From assembly GCF_000685235.1 (NCBI RefSeq), contig NZ_ARYH01000001.1, positions 1,550,001-1,614,000 on the forward strand: a DNA stretch of 64,000 nt, read 5' to 3'. Each line of letters begins with the position of its first letter. Position 1 is the stretch's first letter. The position numbers were made by a program, and so were the translations under genes. The stretch is from Hyphomonas adhaerens MHS-3. Lineage in GTDB: Bacteria; Pseudomonadota; Alphaproteobacteria; Caulobacterales; Hyphomonadaceae. Under the pieces are notes generated by a model that did no database searches, was not told where the DNA came from, and saw only the letters and a program-made list of their open reading frames with translations. Positions 46,532 through 54,505 of this stretch are shown here, in pieces.

Positions 46532-47035
46532 ATGAGTGTCAGCCTGAGCCGTAATGAATTCAACATGGTTGACCCGCTGGAGCGGGTTGAACAGGCGCTT
46601 GAAGAAGGCGGCTGGCAGGCTGAACGCGATGAAGAGGGCACAATCCAGGCCGTCGCCGAAACACGCTGGGGCGACCTTGGCGCCCTGTTTGCCTATCGCC
46701 CGGAACCCGCCGCCATCCATTTTTCCATGACGCTGGACGTCAAACCGCAAACCGCGCGCCGCGCCCAGATTGCCGAGCTGATCATGATGGCGAATGAACG
46801 CCTCTGGCTCGGCCATTTCGACTATTGGGCCGACGAGGGCGTGATCATTTTCCGCTACACATTCCCGATGATGGACCGGGACGAGCCGACGCTGGGCGAA
46901 GTGCGCAGCACGATGGCCGCCGCTGTCAGCGCGGTCGAACGGTTCATCCCCGCTTTCAATTTCCTGATCTGGGCTGGAAAATCCCCGCGCGATGCCATCG
47001 ACGCGGTGATGTTCGAAACCCACGGCGAAGCCTGA
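46532..47035 (+). CDS. YbjN-domain protein
   Basis: 167 residues. The pattern of the YbjN family is visible: NPLERVEQALEEGGW-like opening (here VDPLERVEQALEEGGWQAER), then QTARRAQIAELIMMANERLW, LGHFDYWADEGVIIFRYTF and VERFIPAFNFLIWAGKSP. This fold resembles type III secretion chaperones; its role is unknown. The stop is 4 bp before proC, so the two are co-transcribed, with a tetR and a phosphotransferase gene following. Confidence 0.85.
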   Translation: MSVSLSRNEFNMVDPLERVEQALEEGGWQAERDEEGTIQAVAETRWGDLGALFAYRPEPAAIHFSMTLDVKPQTARRAQIAELIMMANERLWLGHFDYWADEGVIIFRYTFPMMDRDEPTLGEVRSTMAAAVSAVERFIPAFNFLIWAGKSPRDAIDAVMFETHGEA

Positions 47036-47039
47036 GGCG

Positions 47040-47846
47040 ATGGCCGCGCCATCGATCGCCCTGATCGGGGCAGGGCGGATGGGCGCTGCGCTCGCCAGTG
47101 GCTGGCTGGCCGGAAAGAGCAAACCGGATATCCGTATCCAGGACCCGAAGCCGTCGGAAACCGTCACCGAATGGGCCGACGCCGGCAAGGTGGCCGTAAA
47201 CCCCGACCCGGAACCGGTGGATGTCCTGATCATTGCGGTGAAGCCCCAGGTCTTCCCGAAGATGGCCGAAAGCCTGAAATCCTGGATCGGCCCGAAGACG
47301 CTGGTCGTCTCCATCATGGCCGGGACGCGCATCAAGCAGCTCGCCGAACGCCTTGGCACGGACTGCGTCATCCGGGTCATGCCCAACACACCCGGAGCCA
47401 TCGGCAAGGGCGTCTCAGTCATCTCCAAGTCCGGTATGGTCATGGCGAAGCAGCTCGAAATCGCCGAAAAACTGCTGCGGCCGCTGGGCGCCGTCATTGG
47501 CCCGGTGGACGAAAAACACATGTCGATTGTCACCGGCCTCTCCGGCAGCGGGCCGGCCTATGTCTTCCTCATGGCAGAGGCCATGGCGGATGCGGCAATC
47601 GCCGAGGGCCTGTCTGCCGAACTCGCTGAACAGCTTGCCGCGCTCACGATCGAAGGCGCTGCGACCCTGATGGTGCAATCGGACCAGCCGCCCAGCGCGC
47701 TCAGAAAAGCGGTCACCTCACCCGGCGGCACCACCCAGGCCGCCCTTGACATCCTTATGGATGAGGGTGGGATGCCGATACTGATGCGAAAAGCGATCCG
47801 GGCCGCCGCCAACCGCGACCGGGAGCTGTCTCGCGATACCGATTAG
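47040..47846 (+). CDS. proC: Pyrroline-5-carboxylate reductase
   Basis: 268 residues. It performs the last step of proline synthesis. The N-terminal Rossmann motif ALIGAGRMGAALASGWL is followed by VKPQVFPKMAESL, RVMPNTPGAIGKGVSVI and the C-terminal signature block SPGGTTQAALDIL. The gene starts 4 bp after the YbjN-like stop codon. Confidence 0.95.
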   Translation: MAAPSIALIGAGRMGAALASGWLAGKSKPDIRIQDPKPSETVTEWADAGKVAVNPDPEPVDVLIIAVKPQVFPKMAESLKSWIGPKTLVVSIMAGTRIKQLAERLGTDCVIRVMPNTPGAIGKGVSVISKSGMVMAKQLEIAEKLLRPLGAVIGPVDEKHMSIVTGLSGSGPAYVFLMAEAMADAAIAEGLSAELAEQLAALTIEGAATLMVQSDQPPSALRKAVTSPGGTTQAALDILMDEGGMPILMRKAIRAAANRDRELSRDTD

Positions 47847-47861
47847 GAGACAGGCAGGACC

Positions 47862-48518
47862 ATGGAGGAGGAGACAGTCGACATCGTCGAGCTTGGCCTT
47901 CTCGCCGCATTGCGCCTGGCTGAAGACAATTCCTGGGGCAATATTACCCTCTCCGCCATTGCTGAAGAGGCCGGCCTGCCGCTGAGCGAGTTCTACGGCG
48001 TCACGCGGGACGACCTCGCCAACGCCTTCGAGGCTTATTTCGACCGCGCCATGTCCGCAGAAGGCCCGCCAGGCGGAGACTCCCCGCGTGAGCGCCTGTT
48101 CGACGTGATCATGCTGCGCTTCGAAGCGATGGAAGACCACCGCGCTGGCGCCATTGCCCTGATGCGGGACCGCGAGCGGACACCGCGCCTGCTGCTGCGC
48201 CTGCCGGCGCACCGGGCCGCGAGCGCTCACTGGGCGCTGGCCTCGGCGGGCCTCGACGATGACAGCGGCGCGCCGCTGGGCCTCAAGATTGCCGCCATCG
48301 CGTTCGTGATCGCGCAGACCGAGCGGGCCTGGCGCAAGGACAAGAATGGCGATTTCGCCCTCACCATGGCCGCGCTGGACAAGGCCCTGCGCGCCGCGGA
48401 GGCGCGGATGTTACGCCTGAAGAAATACATACCCAAAAAATCAAAGAGCGGGCCGGCAGAGCCCGACGATGCGGAGGAACCCCATGAGCCGACCCGGCCT
48501 CGACACCAATCCCCTTGA
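47862..48518 (+). CDS. TetR-like regulator
   Basis: 218 residues. The N-terminal part reads ALRLAEDNSWGNITLSAIAE followed by EAGLPLSEFYGVTRDDLANA, a TetR-like helix-turn-helix, although some residues resemble COQ9-family proteins, which have the same fold. The C-terminal tail is basic and proline-rich (KKYIPKKSKSGPAEPDD). The 3' end overlaps the phosphotransferase gene by 35 bp. Whether it binds DNA or lipid is not certain. Confidence 0.65.
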   Translation: MEEETVDIVELGLLAALRLAEDNSWGNITLSAIAEEAGLPLSEFYGVTRDDLANAFEAYFDRAMSAEGPPGGDSPRERLFDVIMLRFEAMEDHRAGAIALMRDRERTPRLLLRLPAHRAASAHWALASAGLDDDSGAPLGLKIAAIAFVIAQTERAWRKDKNGDFALTMAALDKALRAAEARMLRLKKYIPKKSKSGPAEPDDAEEPHEPTRPRHQSP

Positions 48519-49569
48519 ACTCACGCCGGACTGGTTCAACCAGCTTTTCGAAGAAATAGGCATTGATGCAGAGGTCTCCGGCCTCACGGCAAAGTCTATC
48601 GGCACAGGCCAGATTGGCGAGAATGTCCGCTTTGTCTTCGACTATGCCCGCAAGGGAGACGGCGCCCCGGCGACGCTGGTCGGCAAGTTCCCGTCCGATA
48701 ATGAAGCCAGCCTCATGACGGCCAAAATGCTCGGCCACTATGAGCGCGAGGTGAACTTCTACCGCACCTTTCCGAAAGTGGCGGGCCGCATCACCCCCGC
48801 CGCGCTGTACACCGACTATGACGCGGAGACGAACCGCTTCGCTCTGATCATGGAAGACATGGCCCCGTCCGAGCAGGGAGACCAGCTGGCCGGCTGCAGC
48901 GTCGCTGAGGCGGAGCGGGCCATGGATGCCGCAGCGATTCTGCACGCGGCCTACTGGAATGACGAGTCCCTTGATACCTATCCCTGGCTGCAGGGCACCA
49001 GCGTGGCGCCGCCTCCGGCAATGAGCCCGGAGCAGGTTGCCATGCTGTGGACAGGCTTCAAGGACCGCTATGACGCGTCTCTCACGCCGGATGTCATCGA
49101 AGTGGGGGACGCCTATGCCGACGCCCTGCCGCGCATGCAGCAGGAGCCGGGAGACGGCCCGTTCGCCCTGACGCACAACGATTACCGCCTGGACAATATG
49201 CTGTTTGGCAAGCCGGGCGCGCCGAAGCCGCTCGCCGTGGTCGATTGGCAGACGGTAGGCAAGGGCGCCCCGGCCAGCGATGTGGCGTATTTCATCGGGG
49301 CAGGCCTGACACGGGAAGACCGGCCGAAGCATGAGCAGGCCCTGCTGCGCTACTATCATGCCCGCCTGCAGGATGAGGGCGTCACGGATTACGGGTTCGA
49401 CGCGCTCTTCGATGACTACCGCTACACGTGTTTCTACGGCATGTCGGTGGCGTTTGGCGCGGCGATGCTGGTGAAACAGACGGAACGCGGCGATCAGATG
49501 TTCCTGACCATGTTGCGGCGTCATGCGGCGCAGGCACGGGACAATAATGCTCTCGAATTGCTGCCCTGA
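48484..49569 (+). CDS. EcKinase/APH-like phosphotransferase
   Basis: 361 residues from the ATG at 48484 (GCGGAGGAA site). The protein-kinase-like phosphotransferase motifs are present: LIMEDMAPSEQGDQ (hinge), HNDYRLDNMLFGKPG (catalytic loop) and AVVDWQTVGKGAPASDVAYF (metal-binding Asp). It belongs to the ecdysteroid-kinase-like/DUF1679 group, often linked to acyl-CoA or steroid catabolism in Alphaproteobacteria. The substrate is unknown. Confidence 0.85.
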   Translation: MSRPGLDTNPLELTPDWFNQLFEEIGIDAEVSGLTAKSIGTGQIGENVRFVFDYARKGDGAPATLVGKFPSDNEASLMTAKMLGHYEREVNFYRTFPKVAGRITPAALYTDYDAETNRFALIMEDMAPSEQGDQLAGCSVAEAERAMDAAAILHAAYWNDESLDTYPWLQGTSVAPPPAMSPEQVAMLWTGFKDRYDASLTPDVIEVGDAYADALPRMQQEPGDGPFALTHNDYRLDNMLFGKPGAPKPLAVVDWQTVGKGAPASDVAYFIGAGLTREDRPKHEQALLRYYHARLQDEGVTDYGFDALFDDYRYTCFYGMSVAFGAAMLVKQTERGDQMFLTMLRRHAAQARDNNALELLP

Positions 49570-49775
49570 AGCCGCAGATTTTTTTCATTCGTGTAATGTT
49601 TTCTGCAGAGTCTCGCCCACTGTGCCGGGCCGGAACAGGTTTCCAAACATCCTCCTAATGAGCGCGCGTAAACTCTCATAACGGGTTACGCGTGGGCTTA
49701 AGGGGAAGCGCGTAGTGTCCATATTCCGGGCTCTCCAGAAGGAGTGTCCGCCCTCTATTGGAAAATGGTGTGGAT
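49570..49775. promoter_or_regulatory. sciP upstream region with a 7-bp inverted repeat
   Basis: CGCGTAA (49665-49671) and TTACGCG (49686-49692) form a perfect inverted repeat with a 14-base spacer, 83 bp upstream of the sciP start. Inside it, GTAA and ATAA are spaced by six bases, weakly reminiscent of CtrA half-sites. One GANTC site (GAGTC, 49608-49612) is also present. No gene is seen here. Confidence 0.35.
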
Positions 49776-50048
49776 ATGGAACAGCAGAATGCAAAACCGA
49801 TGAGTGTGAAAGGCCCTGACGGCCAGAAGCTCACAATGGCGGATCTCCCGTCGCCGAACATTTCCCGTTGGGTCACCCGCCGCAAAGCGGAAGTGGTTGC
49901 CGCCGTTGCCGGTGGCCTGCTGAGCCGCAAGGCTGCGTGTGATCGCTACAACCTGACGGATGAAGAGTTCGAAGGCTGGGAGCGACTTTACCTGCGTCAC
50001 GGCGCCAAAGGCCTGCGCACGACCCGCCTGCAGCAGTATCGCCGCTAG
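49776..50048 (+). CDS. sciP: CtrA inhibitor SciP (DUF1153)
   Basis: 90 residues from the ATG at 49776; a TTG at 49758 and a GTG at 49770 are also in frame. SciP is a small helix-turn-helix protein that binds CtrA and blocks its recruitment of RNA polymerase. Highly conserved blocks: GPDGQKLTMADLPSPNISRW, VTRRKAEVVAAVAGGLLSRK and a final TTRLQQYRR. It sits directly upstream of the flagellar operon, and ctrA lies 4.6 kb downstream. Confidence 0.95.
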   Translation: MEQQNAKPMSVKGPDGQKLTMADLPSPNISRWVTRRKAEVVAAVAGGLLSRKAACDRYNLTDEEFEGWERLYLRHGAKGLRTTRLQQYRR

Positions 50049-50055
50049 GCGTTTG

Positions 50056-50070
50056 TTAAACCCAAATTTA
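50056..50070 (+). promoter_or_regulatory. Candidate CtrA box of the flagellar operon
   Basis: TTAA-ACCCAAA-TTTA fits the CtrA consensus TTAA-N7-TTAA with one mismatch and correct spacing, 61 bp upstream of the fliF start. Another TTAA is at 50082-50085. Two GANTC sites follow (GAATC 50104-50108 and GAGTC 50122-50126). Confidence 0.55.
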
Positions 50071-50130
50071 CGGGCGCCCCGTTAACTCTGGCGAAAGCAT
50101 CCGGAATCCTCCGGGTGACGGGAGTCCAGT

Positions 50131-50793
50131 ATGGCGCACGGAAGATCCGGTATCTCGCGCGGCGCGGCGCCTTCCACACGGGCGCTCGCGTTCGCGGCAT
50201 GTGCGGTGGCCCTCGGCCTGCTCGCCTGGCGCGGCAGCGATGTGATCAGCCGTACCCCCGCATCGCCCGGTCCGCTTTCCCAGTCTGAAGCGTCCCTCCT
50301 GTCTGTCGCCGAAGCGATGGCGGGGCAGGGGCATGTCCGCATTTCCATTGTCCGCCAGCCAGGTGCTGTCCGGCAGGTCCTGCTGCTTCTGGACGAGGCG
50401 GCCGGCGTGGACGATGCGACGCTGTCCAACACCATATCCACGGCTGCCGGGCTCGACCCTTCCAAGGGAGAAGGCGTGGACCTGCAGCGTGTGGCCTTCG
50501 CGCCCGGTATCAGCGGCGCGCCGCTGCCGCGCGACTGGGCGGAATTGTCGTTGCTGGCCCTGCTGGCCGGTCTGGCTGGATGGATCGGTTTCCGGGCGGA
50601 GCGCCGCGAAGAGGCGCCTGTCGAACTGGTGCAGGAATCCCTGCCAGGCCGTGTGGCGCAGCCCGCTGCGGAACCGGCCGTTCGCCCCGTCGCCGTGCAC
50701 GATGATGATGCCGCAGACCTCGCCCGCCGTGATCCCGGCCGGGCAGCCGATGTCGTCCGCGGCTGGATGAGTGGCAATGGAGGCAATGCATGA
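50131..50793 (+). CDS. fliF: Reduced FliF-like MS-ring protein (no RBM1/RBM2)
   Basis: 220 residues versus about 530-560 in normal FliF. Layout: membrane helix near residues 18-33 (LAFAACAVALGLLAW), one FliF_C-like beta/alpha segment (residues about 50-125: VRQVLLLLDEAAGVDDATLS, GLDPSKGEGVDLQRVAFA), a second helix near 138-153, and a cytoplasmic tail ending in RRDPGRAADVVRGWM, which matches the FliG-binding tail of FliF. The YscJ-type RBM1 and RBM2 domains are missing and no other frame upstream contains them, since sciP is there. It is followed immediately by fliG (4 bp overlap), which supports a FliF role. A full-length fliF elsewhere in the genome cannot be excluded. Confidence 0.75.
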   Translation: MAHGRSGISRGAAPSTRALAFAACAVALGLLAWRGSDVISRTPASPGPLSQSEASLLSVAEAMAGQGHVRISIVRQPGAVRQVLLLLDEAAGVDDATLSNTISTAAGLDPSKGEGVDLQRVAFAPGISGAPLPRDWAELSLLALLAGLAGWIGFRAERREEAPVELVQESLPGRVAQPAAEPAVRPVAVHDDDAADLARRDPGRAADVVRGWMSGNGGNA

Positions 50794-51722
50794 GTGCGCT
50801 GACGGTTGCCCGCAAAGAGACACCGGCGGACGGCCTGATGCGGTCGGCCCGCCTGATGCGCGCACTTGGTCCGGATGCGGCACCGATCTGGGCGGAACTT
50901 TCCAAATCTGAAGTGCAGGCCCTGACGGCCGCGATGGATACGCTCGGCCCTTCGGCGGAAGGGGAAGCCGACGCGGTCTCCCAGTTCATGGCCGCGCATC
51001 AAAAGCTACGCAGCCCGGCAGAGCCCGGCGCGTCTGTCTGGCGTCGCCTGTCAGATGTAGGCGCGGAGGCGCTGGCGAGCCTGTTCGAGACGGAGCATCC
51101 GCAAACCGTTGCATTGGTCCTGTCGCGCTTGCAGGGCGAGGCATCTGCGCGGCTTCTGCGCGCCTTGCCGCCTCGGCTGGCCATCGACGCGATGCAGCGG
51201 CTGTTGAATCTTGGGCCCGTCCATCCGGCCGCACTGTCGGCATTTGAAACCCGGCTTGAGGCCATCCTGATGGCGAATGCCGGGGATGGGCAGGCAAGCG
51301 GACATGAGCGTGTCGCCCGCATTTTTGATCGCCTCGACAGCCGGTCCGAGAAGACATTCCTTGCTGCGCTCGACCACGCCGAACCGGGGGCAGGCGAGAA
51401 GGTGCGCGCGTTGATGTTCACGTTCGACGACCTGACGAGCCTGGATGCGGCTGGCCTGCAGACACTTCTGTCCGCGGCGGATCGCGCCGTTCTGGTTGTG
51501 GCGCTGAAAGGCGCGCGGCCCGATACGGCCTCAGTTTTCTTTGCCAATATGACCCAACGTGCCGGCGATCTGCTGCGAGAGGAGATCGCGTCGCTTGGCC
51601 CGGTCCGCCGCAGTGACGTCGAAACCGCCCGCCAGGAACTGGTCGCGCTGGCCCGCACACTGATCCAGCGCGGCGATATCCGCGCCGATGGCCAGATCGA
51701 AGACGATGAGCTGGTAGAATGA
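50790..51722 (+). CDS. fliG: Flagellar motor switch protein FliG
   Basis: 310 residues. FliG joins the MS ring to the C ring and transmits torque. The N-terminal domain (GLMRSARLMRALGPDAAPIW) should bind the FliF tail. The middle domain has EHPQTVALVLSRLQ. The C-terminal torque domain is complete: LMFTFDDLTSLDAAGLQTLL, ALKGA, FFANMTQRAGDLLREEI, GPVRRSDVE, retaining the charged residues (Lys, Arg, Glu-Glu, Arg) that face the stator. It overlaps fliF and fliH by 4 bp each. Confidence 0.93.
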   Translation: MSALTVARKETPADGLMRSARLMRALGPDAAPIWAELSKSEVQALTAAMDTLGPSAEGEADAVSQFMAAHQKLRSPAEPGASVWRRLSDVGAEALASLFETEHPQTVALVLSRLQGEASARLLRALPPRLAIDAMQRLLNLGPVHPAALSAFETRLEAILMANAGDGQASGHERVARIFDRLDSRSEKTFLAALDHAEPGAGEKVRALMFTFDDLTSLDAAGLQTLLSAADRAVLVVALKGARPDTASVFFANMTQRAGDLLREEIASLGPVRRSDVETARQELVALARTLIQRGDIRADGQIEDDELVE

Positions 51723-52141
51723 TACAGCGCGCCGTCAAATCCCTGCAGCCCTTCGATTTCCGCAGCGATTTCACGCCGCCGCCGGAACCGGACGTGCCGG
51801 CGCTGCCGGTGGAGGAAAAGATCACGCTGTCTGCGCCGGATCTGGCGATGCTGCTGACAGAGGCGCGTGCGGAGGCCCATGCCGCTGCCATGTCATTGAA
51901 GCATGACGAACAGAATGCGCGCCTGCAGCAGGTGACGGAAAACCTGACGGAAGCCCTGGCAAACCTGGTCTCTCTGGCCGGACACCTGGAAACGAGCGCT
52001 TATTCGGACGGTTTCCGGGAGTCCGCATTGCGTCTGGTCACGGCGACAGCCCAGCGGATCGTGGACGGACAGGGCGATCTGTTTGCACAAAGCCAGGAAT
52101 TCATCCAGAACAGCCGCCCGACCGAGAAGGATGGATCATGA
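51719..52141 (+). CDS. fliH: FliH/FlbE-like flagellar assembly protein
   Basis: 140 residues. Low sequence identity is normal in this family; the call rests on position between fliG and fliN, on length and on an amphipathic helical centre rich in Ala, Glu and Gln (AMLLTEARAEAHAAAMSLKH, DEQNARLQQVTENLTEALAN). FliH/FlbE regulates the FliI ATPase and links it to FliN. The gene overlaps both neighbours by 4 bp, so the operon is tightly coupled. Confidence 0.75.
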   Translation: MIQRAVKSLQPFDFRSDFTPPPEPDVPALPVEEKITLSAPDLAMLLTEARAEAHAAAMSLKHDEQNARLQQVTENLTEALANLVSLAGHLETSAYSDGFRESALRLVTATAQRIVDGQGDLFAQSQEFIQNSRPTEKDGS

Positions 52142-52404
52142 CCCAACCTGCCAATCCTGCCTTGCAGAAGTCCCTGATGGACGTGCCCGTGCGTGTTGAT
52201 GTCGTGCTGGGCGAAGTGCGCATGCCGATGGAAGAACTGGCCGCCATGTCCGCCGAGGACATCGTCGCGCTGGAGCGGCGCACCGACGAACCGGTCGAGA
52301 TTTATGTCTCCGACCGCCTGATGGCGCGGGGGCGCCTGGTTGTTGCCGATGGGCAACTCGGGGTGACGCTTTCGGAGATCGTGGACTCCCGCGAAGCCGC
52401 CTGA
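52138..52404 (+). CDS. fliN: Flagellar motor switch protein FliN
   Basis: 88 residues, the SpoA domain alone. DVPVRVDVVLGEVRMPMEEL, VALERRTDEPVEIYVSDRLM and ARGRLVVADGQLGVTLSEIV match the FliN C-terminal fold, including the GEL-type and V-D-R-L motifs. FliN forms the base of the C ring and binds FliH. Ends 214 bp before flhF. Confidence 0.92.
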   Translation: MTQPANPALQKSLMDVPVRVDVVLGEVRMPMEELAAMSAEDIVALERRTDEPVEIYVSDRLMARGRLVVADGQLGVTLSEIVDSREAA

Positions 52405-52617
52405 CTGCGGGAAAACCCATGGTTAACAATGTGTTGCAGGCCGACAGATTCGGCACTGCAGGAATGGGCTGTTTGCCCCGTCCGAATTCGGCAATCCCTA
52501 ACACCGAAGAGGAATTTGTTAACCTTTAGACGACACTAATGGTTTCGGGAGAGTGTGGCCCGTTCGCGTCTGGGGCGCGGGGATGGCGGGTCTGTTCGAG
52601 AGTAAGGACGCCGCCGT

Positions 52618-53628
52618 ATGCGTATGAAGATGTTCGCCGCCGAGACCTTCGAGGCTGCCAAGGCGATGATTTTTGCCGAGATGGGAGCCGATGCGGTGAT
52701 CCTGTCCGAGCGCGAGATTGATGGTGGCGTGGAAGTTCGTGCGGCGGTCGACAAGATGGGCGGCGTCGGCATGGTGCCGAATGAGCCGCTGTTCCTGCGC
52801 GATGCGCGCGGTGGCGGCCATGGCCGAGGTTCCGAAAATCCCCTGTTCAGCCGCGTGCGCGATGCGCTGCTCTGGCATGGTTCACCGCAGCGTTTTGCGG
52901 ATCGTATTGCCGCCGAAGGGGCTGGCCGCGTCCAGCACCTGAGAGATCCGGAAGAGGCCATCTCCGAAGGCCTTGCCCGCATCGTGACCTGCGATCCGCT
53001 GCCTGCGCGCCTGGACCGCGATATTCTTCTGGTCGGCCCGCCCGGGCACGGCCGCACCGCCACAGCTGCCAAGCTGACCCGCCGCGCTGCCATGGCGCGC
53101 GCCGAAGTGGCCCCTGTGGCCGCTGACCTTGACGGCACAGCTGGTGGGGCACAGCTGGCGGCGTATCTGGAGCGGGAAAAGAGCCAGATCCGCACCTGCC
53201 AGTCACCGGATGACCTGTTCGCGACATTGAAGACGCTGAAGACCGAGAACCGCCGGTGCGTGATCGATCTGCCGGCCATCAATCCATTCGATGATGACGA
53301 TATGGCCAGCCTGCAGGACCTGATTTCCGTCATTCGCGCCGAGCCTGTGCTGGTCCTTTCAGCCGAAGGCCACCCCGACGACCAGCTTGAAGCCGCCCGC
53401 AGCTTTGCCAGAGCAGGCATCAAGCGGGCCATTCTGACCAAACTCGATGTTGTCCGAAGGAGGGGCGGGGCCATATCCGCCCTGTCGTCGGCCGGCATTG
53501 CCTTCTCACACCTTGCCGTCACCCCGTTCATCGGCGGCGGACTGGTCCCGGCAGCGCCCATGCGCCTTGCCGCCCTGTTGATGGAAGATGCCCCGGGCGA
53601 CGTGATCGCCCTGAAAGGAGCCGCGTAA
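52618..53628 (+). CDS. flhF: FlhF-like signal-recognition-type GTPase with degenerate catalytic motifs
   Basis: 336 residues. The N-terminal FlhF B domain (KMFAAETFEAAKAMIFAEMG, ADAVILSERE) and the SRP-type NG domain pattern are present. The P-loop reads GPPGHGRT at 140-147, with Arg146 for the essential lysine; the G3 motif DTAG is replaced by DLPA (217-220), and only G4 TKLD is normal. FlhF sets the position and number of polar flagella; GTP hydrolysis here is probably impaired. flhG follows by 4 bp. Confidence 0.82.
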   Translation: MRMKMFAAETFEAAKAMIFAEMGADAVILSEREIDGGVEVRAAVDKMGGVGMVPNEPLFLRDARGGGHGRGSENPLFSRVRDALLWHGSPQRFADRIAAEGAGRVQHLRDPEEAISEGLARIVTCDPLPARLDRDILLVGPPGHGRTATAAKLTRRAAMARAEVAPVAADLDGTAGGAQLAAYLEREKSQIRTCQSPDDLFATLKTLKTENRRCVIDLPAINPFDDDDMASLQDLISVIRAEPVLVLSAEGHPDDQLEAARSFARAGIKRAILTKLDVVRRRGGAISALSSAGIAFSHLAVTPFIGGGLVPAAPMRLAALLMEDAPGDVIALKGAA

Positions 53629-53632
53629 TCCC

Positions 53633-54475
53633 ATGAGTTTCATGATGCGCAAATCGCAGGAACGTCCGGCGCCGCGGCCAACACCGCGGCGGGTCGAGCC
53701 TGCGTCGATCATCGCAGTTGCGAGCGGGAAGGGCGGCGTCGGCAAGACGTTCATGGCCATCACGCTGGCATCCGCCTTCGCCCAGGCCGGTAAACGCACC
53801 TTGCTGGTGGATGGGGACCTTGGCCTCGCCAATGTCGACGTCCAGCTCGGCATCGCGCCTGAAACCGACCTCGCGGCCGTTATTGCCGGCTGGGTCGAGC
53901 TCGACGATGCCGTGACGCCAGTTGATGGCGGCGCCGCAGATGGCGGGTTCGATGTGCTGCCGGGCCGGTCAGGCTCCGGCGCGCTGGCAGAACTGCCGCC
54001 AGAAGAAGTGGCCCGCCTCGCGGCCGGTCTTTCCGCGCTGGCCCTGCAATATGACCAGGTCGTGGTCGATCTCGGCGCCGGGATCGAGGCGAACTGCATG
54101 CGGCTTGCCCGTGCTGCCGACAAGGCCCTGATGGTGATCACGGACGAGCCGACGTCGATGACCGACGCTTACGCCTTTATCAAGGTGCTGCGCGGCTATG
54201 CGCCGAATGTCGAGCCGGTGGTCTGTATCAACCAGGCCGACAGCCGTGCTGCCGGACAACGGACTTATGAGGCGATTGCCCGGGCGTGCCAGACTTTCCT
54301 TGGCTTCCGTCCGCATCTGGCCGGTGTTGTGATCCGCGACCCGAAGGTCCGCGATGCAATCCGCTGCCAGAAGACACTGATTTCCACAGATCCTCAGGCT
54401 CAACCTATCCAGGATGCCATCGCAATCAGCCAAATGCTGATCGGTGCAGCCTCGGCAGCGGAGCTTGGCAATTAA
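53633..54475 (+). CDS. flhG: FlhG/MinD-like flagellar number regulator
   Basis: 280 residues. Deviant Walker A SGKGGVGKT at residues 31-39 is intact, followed by the A' motif VDGDLGLANVDVQLGI and the B motif VVVDLGAGI (in FlhG usually D-x-G-A-G). FlhG antagonises FlhF and limits flagellar number. A proline/arginine-rich N-terminal extension (QERPAPRPTPRR) may be equivalent to the FlhG activator helix region. A C-terminal amphipathic MinD-type helix is possible but weak. Confidence 0.9.
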   Translation: MSFMMRKSQERPAPRPTPRRVEPASIIAVASGKGGVGKTFMAITLASAFAQAGKRTLLVDGDLGLANVDVQLGIAPETDLAAVIAGWVELDDAVTPVDGGAADGGFDVLPGRSGSGALAELPPEEVARLAAGLSALALQYDQVVVDLGAGIEANCMRLARAADKALMVITDEPTSMTDAYAFIKVLRGYAPNVEPVVCINQADSRAAGQRTYEAIARACQTFLGFRPHLAGVVIRDPKVRDAIRCQKTLISTDPQAQPIQDAIAISQMLIGAASAAELGN

Positions 54476-54505
54476 TCTGTGTGAAGATTTGGGGGATTTC
54501 GCGGG

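Noticed and set aside
46142-47533. A 463-codon minus-strand frame
   Set aside because: It is antisense to ubiK, the YbjN-like gene and proC, all of which have clear family support.
52405-52617. Possible sigma-54 promoter or CtrA box upstream of flhF
   Set aside because: GGCAC- and TTAA-containing stretches are present, but none has the correct spacing to a second half-site.
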